64,000 nucleotides of DNA from contig NW_019091429.1 of the NCBI RefSeq assembly GCF_001949145.1, positions 1,003,891 to 1,067,890 of the forward strand, in the 5' to 3' direction. The notes under the pieces are model-generated. The model searched no databases, was not told the origin of the DNA, and saw nothing but the letters and a program-made list of their open reading frames with translations. This document shows positions 1 to 13,100 of the stretch, piece by piece. Source of the DNA: Acanthaster planci (Eukaryota > Echinodermata > Asteroidea > Valvatida > Acanthasteridae). A program made the position numbers and the translations under genes. Numbering within the stretch: the stretch's first letter is position 1; each line of letters begins with the position of its first letter.

Positions 1-73
1 GTCCAAGTTCGGAGACCCCGGCCACACATATAAACCATACGGCTCCAATTTAGGAGTCCCAGGCAGGTAGTGG
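1..73 (-). mobile_element. piggyBac-type MITE, partial (copy 1)
   Basis: The reverse complement of 1-73 matches the first 70 bp of the MITEs at 23751 and 31410 (CCACT..CTGCC start, then a GGACACGTATG-like stretch and GGGGTCTCCGAAC). It abuts TTAA at 74-77, the target duplicated by piggyBac transposases. The rest is cut off by the window edge. Confidence 0.75.
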
Positions 74-77
74 TTAA

Positions 78-877
78 AGTCTTTCCTCACTCCCAAATTG
101 ATTGCTTTTACATCTTCATGTCATTCAACTGCCATTCTTGCATTAAAATGTTTAATTCAAAATTTAGACCATCAAAGTCAAGATGAATTTAGTTACACTG
201 TTCCATAAATGCAGCACTAACTGTTGCAGTACATCATGTTCCACTGCACAAGTGGATGTATGCATATTTGTGTTTCCCCAGACACATGCTAACACACAGC
301 GACCACCATAGGGCACCATTACAGATGTTCAATTGTCCACTTGGCTTTAAAATGACTGATATCACACACATGTAAATGCCTTGAGTTTGTATTCAGTCTA
401 CAAAACTTTCATCAAGTGCTGTTGAAACGCATTCTGCATGACTATAAACATTGGATATAGTAAATGTTACTTCTAGCTCGTCACAGATATCATGCAAGTA
501 ATAGATGTTTTCACTGGCTGAACAAAAACTATGGATTCAAAAAACTTTTTAGTTTCAAGGTTCAACATAGTTTGCTTTGTCTGCCTATGAAGGGGTGGAT
601 TACTGAATTCTGCTTTCAAAACTTCTGGCTTTAGATAGAGAACTGCTATCCCTGGTGGTACTACAACCATTACAGATACATCAAATTAAAGTGATATAAA
701 TTACTGTTGTGTAAACTGAATAAAGGTTGCCACTAGATATTTGAAAAGAAAAACATTTATCTTTTTAACTTTCACACTAATGCACCGAGAAAGGATTTGA
801 ACCTGCAACCTTCAACATACCACAGTGAACCTCTATTAACAGTGACTCAACTCAAATGCAGTCTTTTGAGTGTGCAC
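78..877. other. Intronic, nothing recognised
   Basis: Sequence after the last visible DHX9 exon. I looked for the next expected DHX9 coding block and did not find it, so it probably lies left of the window. Short ORFs here match nothing I know. Confidence 0.5.
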
Positions 878-1101
878 CTTTTCTGTGAAGACAAAAAATG
901 GTGAAGGGAATGTCTGGTCAAACTTGCTGAAGTTAACAGATGATTTGTGGATGAGGGCTGCCTTGTTCTCTGTAGTCAGTAACTTGCGCTTCTCTTTATG
1001 GTAGCAAATGTTTGGAGACAGGCCCATGGCCAGAAGGCTGACAACCACCTCTAGCTTTATGTCTGGTCCCCCAAAGTTGAAGTACTCTGGCTCCAGGCAT
1101 T
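878..1101 (-). CDS. DHX9: DHX9 exon (OB-fold part)
   Basis: Starts with two bases completing a Gln codon, then 74 codons. It contains '[13 protein letters not shown]', 'YHKEKRKLL' and 'ALIHKSSVN', the conserved OB-fold block of DHX9, and ends '[10 protein letters not shown]'. The donor is placed at AAG|GTGCAC (phase 0), agreeing with the point where homology stops; the open frame runs on to a stop but that extension does not resemble DHX9. Acceptor is ATGTAG at 1102-1107. Confidence 0.9.
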
Positions 1102-4100
1102 CTACATATTATAAATTGGAATTTTAAAGAACATCAGATAATAGGACACATCTGTATACACACAGTCACCAAAAAAAAAAAATAATAATACAAATCAGAT
1201 ACTTGGAACAAAGTAAACTAATACCAGGTTATCTTTGATTGTGTAACTTTTGACATTCCACTGCAGTCAGAGACAAGCATGATGTGAACGTTTTACTCAT
1301 CTGTTTGGCCCTTACACTAATATATATTCATAACACTGTATGCTCACTGTTTACCCAAGAGCTTATGGAAAAATTCATTAGCTTACTCACTACTACATTC
1401 TCTAGGACTGGCTGGTCAACCCCAGCAAGCTCAGGGGTTGAATGGTTAAGATGTCTCCACGAGTTGGTGAGTACCGCCTAAGTAAGCTTGTGAACTGTGA
1501 AGCTCTCGGATAAACACTGAACATGAATGAATATGAATTATGAATATGTCAGTGTAAGGGCAAACCTATTGTTAAAGAATTAATGTCTCACAAATACAAA
1601 GCATAACTCGAAATAGTTAGCAAAGCCCGCTGCTACATGTGACTCAGACTGGCCAGCAGACCTCGGCAAACTCGATGGTCAAGTATAAGCAGGAGGTCAT
1701 GGGTTTGAGTCCAAACAACACTGAGCATACAGTATTATGAATATATTTCAGTGAAACACATAACCGGTAATTAAAATCAACATATCCCAATGCAAAGCAC
1801 ATCTTGAAAGAATAATGTGCTATCAAACACATTTCCTGCCATGCCAATGCCTATTAAACAAAAACCTTTCATTTGTGCTTGCAAGATTTCTATTGAGTTA
1901 GCTATTTTGTTATTGACCCTTGACTTTTCTGCCCCAAATACAATAGGCTTCTGAGGATTACCAAGAGCAATTCACAAAACAAATCTGATGTTCATACATA
2001 CAGTATTTCTTCAAAGCAGTGTATAGGATTTCCATATACTGCAGTTTGTCAAAATTTGACAATTTAGGGGTTTGTGATTTACTTTGTATATCATGCCAGA
2101 GACTTGTTTCATTTTTTTTTTTGGTTCACTGCTTTGAGAAAAAGGCCACTCATTTTAAAACTCAGCGCAGCTCGTGTCATTTGTCTCGCAAAAATCCATG
2201 GGGCACAGGACAATCTTAAGTGCCTGTACAATACACAGGCGAGTCAATATGCAGATGGATTATGGCCTTCAAAAATGCATTTTTCCATGACTTCGTGTAG
2301 TACTAGTGGTTGGCAAATTTACCTTCACGTTTATGATTCCTGAACAATGCAATGGGGAGAATTTGTCTAATAAACGTTGTTTTATAGGGCAGTGAAATGA
2401 CTGCAATCCCCACAGTCACTGCGCCACCACATGTACACGTGTACTATCGACCACAAAGTAAGTTCTTCACATGTGTGTTGGTCATAAACTCTACACACAC
2501 CATAATTGCCCATCATGAACACTTTACAAATAAACAAATATGGCAACTATCCAAGCATTTACAGTTACTGTTATTGGAAAAACAAAGCTAAATGTCTTGA
2601 AATTGGAGATTTTGTTTGAAAAAACTGGGCTACGATACAGAGCTCTAAAGGAACGGCCATTGAACCACACTATTATCTTCAGGGGTGATAGTAAGATGAC
2701 ATATTCAAATGAGGTAAACTTCCAAAGCTTCGTAAAGAAACATAAATTTCAAACCCATCCAAATTCTCCTTTAGACGTTATGATTATATTTTATTAGTTG
2801 ATAATGAGTTAAGGCTTACTGAAGGCATGTTAGCAGTATGTACATAACCCATTAACCCCTTCATGCCAGGATGTTTTTACCGCAGCTACCTATTTTTCCA
2901 ATAAACCACAGACGCCTAGATTGGCCATCAAGCCTATCTGCCAAGTTTGCTGGGTCACACACTGCACACAGCCTGGCTCTGTGTACTCATGAACCTTGCT
3001 GGGGTATTTAGATCCTGTTCAACAAAATACCAGGTACCCAGCACTTGCCTTGCCCACGCGCCAACGCCAACTACCCAAGGACGCTCGGTCACAGCGGGGA
3101 GTGCAGCGCCTGCTAAGTTCACATAGTCTATGCTTGCTTCCCAGTAGTCCATGTATGCCCAGCATCAATGCCCAGCCCCAACTTGTACATTGAACGCACT
3201 TCACAAGTTTATATTTCAGCTAATACCCAGTGAAGATTTCCTGTAAAATTCCCCTAATGTTTTTGTTTTGCGCAAAGTTTGCTCATAATTTTCTTGCACA
3301 TTTCTAAGTTGTTTTTTTTTTGCAAGTTCTATTCAAATCCTCTTTCGGTATGTAATGATACATATTAACAGCCCCTTCTAAGTAAAGTTTGAATCATCTC
3401 CTGAAAACTATCTTTCCAAACTAATCCTCCCCATAATTATAAAATAAACAGACATAAGAAAAACACACAAGACAAAGTTTTCTCACTTCTCTTCTTCTCT
3501 TGACGACTTATCATTTTATTTTCTCTCTTCTCATACTTACAATCACTTATGTTTCTTCAACAGTTTATTAAAAAAAGGAACCTTCCAGTAAAAAACTTAG
3601 CCCAAAAAAAGATTAATTGCATTACACGAAGTCTTCAAATTAGAGGAAACTGTTGTAAAAAAATTAGCCAAAAAAAGGAAAGAAAACGGAGAGTAGTTGC
3701 ATTACACGATGTCTTGACACAGGAGAAAATTCTTGTACAAAATTGTACATGAATAAGTAATTGATTCAAATATAATAAACCTTGAAGGACTTGCCTAAAA
3801 ATTCATGCACTATTTCTTGGAATACAAGAAACTTTACATAAATAACCAATTAATTCAAGTGTGATCAACCTTGAAACAAGGAACAGCGCAAAGTGGCACT
3901 TCACATATTTAACACATCACTTTAGTCTCTTTTCTTTTGCCATTTCTAGAACAAACATCACACCATTTGTATAATCTAGCTGGTTTCCAGTTGGGGAATT
4001 TCTACAGCAAAATGTCTTCCTATCAGTCTACCTGGACCAGGAAGACGGGTTGGTCTACCTCTAGATCGATACACTGGCAAATTTGGTAAACGCAACTCTG

Positions 4101-7100
4101 AAATTTCACTCACCAACATGTGTCTAAATGTCAAAAACTGTCAGTGCCACCAATTTCCTTATACTCAAGATAAGAGTTTACAAGAGCAACATCAAGCAAA
4201 ACAAAGAACAGTTTTTTATACCATTTGATTGATTTTCTGACTGAACGGTGTGACAATGCCAGCTGGTCTGCAATGTCCACACCCTTCACCCCCTCGTTGT
4301 CGTCTAGTACACACTTGGGTTTCTCCAAAGCGATGCTATCATGGTTCCAGTTGCCGGTGTCAGCCATCTCAGCTGTGTGCATCGTGGACAGCATACGGAC
4401 ATCTTTTTTGTCTCTCCAGACTAATAACACGTTGTACTGCTTGAACTTCAGTCTCCCTTTGAATTTCCAAAGGGTCTTGTCGATAGTAATCTTGCTGGAC
4501 AGAATGTAGACGGACTTGAACTTCTCGGTCAGTTTGTCTACCACCGGGCGGAGCTTGTAGAGTCGATCAGTCACATCTGCATGGCTGTTATCGACGAAAT
4601 GCAGATAGGCCAGCAAGTCCATAAATCTGTCGCGGGGCATGGTATCAGGAAAAACAGAGTCTGAAGTATTGAGTCTCTCGTCCAGTAGGACTTCAAGTCG
4701 GGTTTCAAAATCAGTCCCATAACTATCATCATGGACAGGAACACAGACATCTCGTCTGGTGTTGTGTCGAACCAGCTTTGCATGTGACTTGGACTTGCTT
4801 CTGGTTGACTTTTCGGGTGTTCATCAGCGGCATGATGATTGGTCTCATTGGAAATGTGCAATGTCAGCTCTGGGGTGAAAAACTGCTCGAAGATTTCGAG
4901 AGGAGTGCTGTTCTTGTCCAGTTCTTGTACTTGAACACCCGCTGCGCCTTGAAAGCTGTGTCTGCAGGGGAAGTTGTCATCAGCCGTCCATTGAATGGAC
5001 AAAGTCTTGACCTTCTTGGCAGGCCTCGCTAACGGTGGTTGCCCGTTAAAAATTGCTGTCACTAGTTTCATTTTCTGAACTATGTTCAGATTCAGAAATG
5101 AAATCTGAACCACTAGTCTAGATCAAAGTTTCCTTGTCACTGGAAGACATTGTGTAATGCAACTGAAGGGCCGGGAAGCAGCTAAGCAAATATAACCCAG
5201 CGCTACAGAAAACGCTGCTTTTCGACGAAACAAATAACTAATTACACTGAACAATGGCCCATCTATACCCCGAGTGCGTAGTGCTGGTGTGCTGCCCACA
5301 TGTTCCCAGCCCAGGAGGGCCGTAAACAATGGCGCGCACACCATGTCAATATCCTGTATTCATCACACTCTGAGCCCACACAAAACGTGTTGTATAAGCC
5401 CTGTCCACGGCCTCGAGCTCCGGTCCACAGAGATTACCCACGGTATTCAATCAAAGACAAAGGGGTGTTTTGATGAAAAAAAAAAACATTTACCAAGTAT
5501 CAGGGGATCAACGAACTCTCTAGGTTGCCCCAGATTTCCATTCAGTGCAAAGGTCCCAGTAATTACAGGTGTACACTGAATAAAAGTTGCATGTGTGGTT
5601 TGCCGCCAGAGACGTCTCCCAGTTAGTAGACTTTTCTCCAGGCGCGGCTCTTGCCGCTTCCCAGCATGAAAAGGTTAATACAGACTCTTCCAACAGCTCA
5701 ATGCTTCACACAGGTTTTCATTCCACCCATTAACAGTTGCAGTATTTGAACAAATTGTATTTTCCAAAGATTGTCTGTCTGGACGATCTTTGGCAAAAAC
5801 ACAAAATTTCTCTTTTCTCAACAATGACAGCATTCCTGATGGTCATATTTCACAGATTGTCAGACACTGTTATGAACTTACTTTACAGTGAGATATTTCA
5901 ACCTAATCTGACAGTCCATTTTTGAGATCTTGCAAATCAAGAACATTCCATACACACCCACATACACCCACACTCACCATAGTTGTGCGGACACACACTC
6001 ATCTTTTCACACTTTATGTGGACCGAAAATGCCCTGGGGACAAAAACTGGGAACATACAAGGACAAAGCCAAAACTAGCACAATAAAACATAACACTGCA
6101 TCAAGCGGAAACCTGATAGTGAGTTTCACTGCATTTTGTTTACACGCTACCAAGCCCTAAAAATGAACAGTTAAGTCAGAGAAAGTTACTCACGTTCTGG
6201 AAATCCTTCCATTACTAGGATATCCTTTAGTTGATTCTGGATATAAAAAAGGTGGACAAAATATCAAGAAAGGTTACTTTGGCCAATGGGAGAAAAATTA
6301 GCATAAATATGGCCTCTTCTTGGTTGCTGTTTCATCTAAATATTTTGTCTTCAAGTCTAAAACCCTCTTGACTTTGGAACAGGGGGACAAGGTTGATCAA
6401 AAGGTGTACACGTATATTGCCAGCAATGTTAGTCAACTCATACTTCAGTTTACAGCTGTTATGTGCATGAATAAAACTCATTTTATGACAAGAGCCCAAA
6501 GGACAAGGTAGTGTGGCATTTTATTCCCACGAGCCAGCCTAAGTCTTGTGAGTCTGGGCAAACTGTTTCCAACTGTGGGGAATGTAACCTGACCTAAATC
6601 TAAACTATCTGCCTTGGCCCTTGAGTTTGATGAGTAATCTAAGGTCTAGGGGTTAGGGGTCATTTTGGCGAAAATATACCATCAATCGGTAATTGATTTG
6701 GTGACCTGGTCGACTGATACAACAATGAGCATGTGCGTAAACAAGACATTACCGGCAAGAGCAACAGGACTTATTTAATAAACTTTTCTTTAGCTTATAT
6801 AATCCCGGTATTTACACAATTAGAGTTATTTATTTTATACAAGAGTTACAAAAGAATAATACGAACTATAAATACAAAAGAACACTTAAATAATCTGTAC
6901 TCCGCAATCCGCAAAGTGCCACCAATAATCCACAATCCACACTCTGCAAAGATGCCGCCAACAATCTGCAATCTGCACTCGGGTGACTGCACCCAAGATA
7001 TCGGCGGACTACCGGTGCTAATTAACTATAAAACTAAACTAACGGGTAACTCAGGGCGTCTGCTGCCACTCTGACTGTCCAATCTTTCACCGCTTTTCTA

Positions 7101-10100
7101 GACGGTGACTTTCAGACAACCTCGACAATTCTGCCCACAACTCTACCCACACAGTATTGTTCTACCCACAGTCCTTTCTGACCGTATACTAAGAACAGTA
7201 CACAATGGGTCAACTACTGCTGATATGTTACGGTTATTTACTAAGTGCTTAGATTGTGGAACCAGTACTTGAATTGCTAGCAGACTCTCAGCAGTAGCAC
7301 ACACAAAACAGTGCTGTTCAATCACTGAACAAGGCCTCCAGACTGCCTTGAGACTTCTGCGAAACTGCCTACACCGCGTGTGGCATGGCACAAACTAGAC
7401 AAAACATAAACTTGCACCAGTCCCGCGCTGCCTTAAACATGTACATTTACAAGGGAAATTACACACAGATTAATGCTAATGTACATTCGTGCGTTCTCTG
7501 CACCTATACAAAGATAAGAATGATGTCATTTTTTAACTAAAACCTAAACTTGTTGCAGCCATTTCATCACAGTAGTTTGTAAAGAGCAAATTCAGGAAAT
7601 TGCAGTTGTTACAGTACATTTATGCTGTTCGATGGCTTTTTGAGGATTCTTCATTGGCAGGTATGCATCACTTGCTGTTATTTTAAAAAGATGGAAATTA
7701 TATAAAAAACAAACAACAAAACTGCAACTTAGAATAGATTATATAGTTTCACAAACTCAGTATTTAACACTTCAAAAGTGGTACAAACCCTAGAAAGAGT
7801 TGTATTGAAAATGTGTTGAATTTCATGAGGTGAAAGAGTGTATCACATACAGCTCTAGGCATATCTCAATAGATCTAATTTACATAAACACATTTTAAGA
7901 TGTCACTCATAAGTTTCAGAATAGTGTTTTAGAGCGTGAAGTTACGGTCGGACATCAGACATTTTCCGAGTACTTATTGTGTTCATCTGAACAAAATCAA
8001 AGATACTTGGGCAAAGTGTTCAACCAACATATCAGTAACAGCTCTTAAAATATCAACACAATATATGGTATTAGGACGTCCGATTTATTATTAGTAATAA
8101 ATGCCAAAGGCATTCATCAGGGCTGATCGCTCATCACTGGCCCATGTCACCCAGTGCCATGCGTGTATGAACACACACATGTATACTAGCACAGACATGA
8201 AATCGCCCCATAATTTTTTGCACATCATAAGATGTAGGTCATACTGTCATCAACCAATGTTCAATTTTCTGTGGAAACCCATGCATGACACATAACCTGG
8301 GTACCAGGAAATATGGATTAGTAATGGTTGGCTGCATTTGCGTGGTTCCTCCAGTTCAACCCGAGTGTGGTGCATATGCATTATATTTCTGTATGTACGA
8401 TGGCAACATACCCTAGTTGACCTGCGGGTCTTACTCCAGCCAAACGTGAGTAGCTCACTCCAACATGGCCCTTAGTCATGGCTCAAACATGCCCCAAGTT
8501 AGATTGTTTCCCAGTCCCCATAGTCTGAACAAAAATAATAATGGGGTAAGGAATCCCAACTCTACCTCTTATATAATATGGCAGATCAAAAGCTGGTAAG
8601 TGCAGAACAAAATTGACTGTGTTAGGACATTTTGTCCAAACAATTTTTTTGGTTAAATTTCACACTCTGGTGTTTGTCTGCTTGTGGAGTGGTAGTGTTC
8701 CTGTTCTGCAAAAATTTCATTTGAAACTAGAGTTTGCATCTGTGTTTGTGTGTCTTACAAAGAACGCAAGGCTTTTGCTTTTTATAAGTGTTTTAAAACT
8801 CACTGGGTTTGCAGTAAGAAAAAACGTACATTTAAAATGTCAATACCAGTCAGTTACTGATTTAAAAATCCACATTAAATTGCTTGATGATGTCATCATA
8901 ATATTATTACTTGATGATGTCATCACAATATAAATTTGATGGACACTTTTCATCTTGAAGGAATTTATATCTATGAAGTTTAAATTAATTGCAATAAAAT
9001 TAAAAGTAGAAGGAAATACATCATAAAGAAATAATACAAAATCAATCGATGTCAAAACATTAGTTTGCATTTGCAATGCAGAATATATACATCATCTTCC
9101 CACCAAGTTTCAACACAATCACATTATCTCCAATATTCCAATTTGGAAGTCTATACATATACTGTTTTCTCAACCGGGGCCTCAAATAGGCGATTAAATA
9201 ACCAGGGGGTTGACATTCACCAGTTCTTGTATTTGAGATCTACAACAGATTGCACACTTTTGAACCAGATGAACAATGAAATGCCATGTCCTGCTTGTTA
9301 TCTCCCTCTCAGTGGCCCACGTCTGCAGACTGAGTAACACTGCAGGCCCATGTGTATTGATCATGTCCAGCCTTATTGCACACATGTACACCGACCAAAG
9401 CATGTACATGTATATTTGTCAAACACGTCCAACCAAGAGTGTAGTATTATGAGAATTCCACCGCAACATTCTAGATATTACTACAACGTGGAGACGTAAA
9501 TCCTAACCCTGGACCAACTACACACAATTCGATCTACCAGAATTCCAACCAACATGTACATACAATCGCTTAAGAGCAAAATGTGTCAGGCTGATAGTAC
9601 CTCCTCCCATTTGGAATATCATTAAGGAACTGGAAATAAACACTAAACCTGCAACTTGTTGTGGAAACTGTGGTGAAACCAAAAGGCCACGGAACATGGT
9701 CAATGCCTGCCAACTACCCAGATTTGCTGGTAGCGAGATTCCTGTAATTATTTGCCTATGCCTGCCCGCAATGTCTCGCCTCGAGGCAGCAATTGATACG
9801 AGGCTGCAATCAATTGGCCTGAAGAAGCTGAAGCTGACAACTGTACAAAAATGGTACTAAAGCTTAATACTTGCTTACCTTGCTCCTGTTAAATTCGAGA
9901 TCAATACTCAACAAATTGGATGAAATGACTACTGTAGCCTATACCAACAATGCAGATACCATAGCTGTAACACAAACTTGCTTCCATCCAGATACACCTC
10001 TCAAACAGTTCAGCATTCCTCGTTTCTCTCTTTTCTTCAAAGCCAAAAGTGACCGTTTAGGCGGGGAGTTGCATTTTATTTAAAATCCAGGAGACTGCCA

Positions 10101-13100
10101 TTATAAGTACCTGATGATATTGAGGCACTGTGGCACGGACGTATATAAAAAAAAACTGGACTTGCAACGCCTTTGTATGAAAAAGAAGCCAACCAGCGTC
10201 CATTTTACCGAGCCGAATACAAAACCGTGGGTTGGCTCCCTTCTATTGACGTCAGGAAGAACAAAGGCTGGCATTGCCAGGAAAGCTTTGTATTCGGCTC
10301 GGTAAAATGGCCGCGAGTGGATTCAATGACTCTATAAACTGATTAAGGGCATTGCGAGTCCAGATTTTATTATACACGTCCATGCACTGTGGATGCACAT
10401 GAGACCGCCTAGATTACCATGCCAGGGGTCCTCTCTCGTCATCTGTGTGGTCTACTTTCCACCGAGGAACCCCAATGCTCAAGACTATATTGATCATATG
10501 ACCTCAAGTATCAACTCACTTGTTCAGCAGTATCCTGGATCCGGAATTTCCATCATCGGAGATCTCAATGACTTGGATATTCAACAAGTTCTTTACGACA
10601 AATCTTTCACTCAAGTTGTTTCTCAACTGACCAGAGGCTCCAACATCCTCGACAAGATCTTCACCAATTACAATCAGTTCTATTACCAAACTCAAACTTT
10701 ATGCCCAATAGATAGAAGAGACCATGCTTGTGTCCCCTAGACACCTAAAGGTCACATTGTAAGAACTAATAAAACAAGGAAAATGACTGTCCATTCAACA
10801 ACAGATAGTGACCGCAGGTCGTTTGGTGCATAGATTAGCAACCACACTTGGGAAGAAAATTACCACATAATTGACCCATCGCAATAGCGTGAACTACTCT
10901 GCAAGACAATCCAAGAACATTTACATTTAAACTTGCCCACTCACGTTATTTGCTTCCACCCGACTGACAAGCCTTAGATCTCAGCTGAGATTAAGGAAAT
11001 CATCGCACAAAGACAAAAGGCATGGCATCAAGGAAACAGGACTTTACGGCATCATCTGTAGAACAGGGTAAAACATGCTATTTTGTCAGCTGAAAGAAAT
11101 TACTATCACAGTAAGATTCATCGCTTGAAAATGGATAATCCTGCCGGCTGGCACAAACGGATAAAGTTTCTTAGCCAAGGCAGGTGTGACCAGTTAGCTC
11201 TTGATGTCCCAGAGATTGATTGCAATGACCCAAGAGAGTTTAAGCATATTGCTAACGTGATTAATAATCCATATTTAACATCAATTCACGAAGGTCTGGC
11301 AGAAAAGAGTATACCTTATTTTTTTCAGAAGATAGTGGACAAGAAGAATTAAACAAGAAAAAACTCATAAGAAAATAAAATAAAGAATCATGTAGACATG
11401 TAAATTTTTGCCTGTTACACATCAAACTTAGGATGATGGCAAAGCTACAACTCAATCAGACATGTAGTGTGGGAGATATTGACCTTAACCAAAGTGACCA
11501 ATAATGGCTTGCGATGTCTTCAAGATGTCGGTGTTCTGCACTCATTTTCAAACTTAGCTTGTTTAAGTGTTCAAGATTAAAGATTTAAAATTGGCTGAAG
11601 TGCCACCAAATGTCGTGTGCAAAGTCTATGGGATTTTGGACAGAAAACAAGAAAAAGAAAAGAAAATGGAGGAGGAAAACAGAAAAAAAATCTTTTGAAA
11701 AAATGGCTTTCCAGCAAATCATGGAAAAGCCAAATAGCAGTGAATGATGATTCAAAATGGTAAATTCCCTGAAAAAAATTGAAAAACATTTCAATGCTTT
11801 GGTGTGTTTACACGGGATTCACATCCAGTGATAGTAGAGGTACATCTATCAGGTAAACTACCAGTATAAGTTTCAATTCCATTAAAATTAACTTGACTGC
11901 TTGTGACACGATTTATATTTTGTCTGACTCTGTCACCTCACCATGTACATAACTGCATTTTGTTTGTTGAGGTTTAGATTTCTATTCTCTCAAATACAGG
12001 TTTGAAAATCTGGATACATATACATGTGCAAATGGTACGTAGTGAAATTCAAGTCTTGGTCATTTCACCACTGGGAGCACATATTAGGTAGGATTGCAAG
12101 ATGCCAACTACTGTGCAGAGGTGATTTCAAAGCATTATTAATTACCCACAAGGGTGAGACCAAGTTGGGAATCAACGCCAGATTCTGAATCCATATACTA
12201 AGACTACAACACCATACTGCAGTATTGATACATGCTAAAAAAGGGGCTTCTCATATTGCAATATTTGCAAAGACTTCAAACAATTGTGGAGTACAGCATG
12301 CATTTTCAGAAAAAATAGTGACAGTTCGTTACTAAAATCCCATATTACACTTGAAACAAGTGATATACTGATATGATGAGGGCACAAATCTGTTTTGAAG
12401 AAATGGCAGTCATGTGGATGACTAAAAGTTGAACAATTTCTTCCAAGGAACTGCTAGTTAAAGCACATGCCACAGTCATATTTCATGTACTCTTATCCTT
12501 TTTAAAACCCTTCCTTTTTCACACAAGCCAACTGTAAGATGATTTCCTTCCCTAAGTGGAGTGGGTCGGGTCTCCTAGTGATACTTACCCCTGCCCAGCC
12601 TACATATGCAAATTTCCAATGTCCCTATTACAATTCACTGAAAAGACTTGATTATGCATTCTGCCCCTTGACCCTCCACAATGCACTGCGGTCCTGCCGC
12701 CATGTTCATCCTTTTCGAAGAAGTGACGTCGCCAGAGACAAAGTGAAGAAGGACAGGCGGGAGCGGCTGGGCAGGGGTAAGCATTAAGAGGAGACCTGAT
12801 CCACTCCACACGGGGAAGGAGTATCCTGCCTGCCTACACCCCTCCCCAGCCTACATATGCAGAGTGGCACCGTATCCTGAGGGTGGGTCGGCGACGGAAG
12901 GACAATAACTAGGAGAACAAAAGGTGGGCATCGCAAGAGTGGACACTCATCCTGCGACCCTACTAATTCTAGCTATCAACCACCCGGTCTGGAGCACCGC
13001 CGAGCGCAGGGTCGCTGTGCCATTGGCCGTTTCGCTCCACAGAACATCCTTCAGGTAGCATTTGGTGAAAGTGGAGGGAGATTTCCAACAAGCCGCTTCG

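Larger units (their letters stand above)
9471..11345 (+). mobile_element. CR1/L2-like non-LTR retrotransposon, 5' part, decayed
   Basis: A plus-strand coding trail with stops and frameshifts. It begins with a 2A-like motif (9490-9516), then a Cys-rich block '[13 protein letters not shown]' near 9655-9695, '[20 protein letters not shown]', then the endonuclease start '[12 protein letters not shown]' and '[11 protein letters not shown]' (about 9885-10010). After a nested 251-bp MITE it continues with '[11 protein letters not shown]', '[11 protein letters not shown]' (10540-10575) and the linker '[17 protein letters not shown]' with '[14 protein letters not shown]' (to about 11345). No reverse transcriptase domain follows, so the element is 3'-truncated or interrupted. 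Confidence 0.82.

Noticed and set aside
836-877. Extension of the DHX9 reading frame past 878 to the stop at 836
   Set aside because: Homology to DHX9 ends at FVFTEK, precisely at a GT donor in phase 0; the following residues do not match the expected next block.
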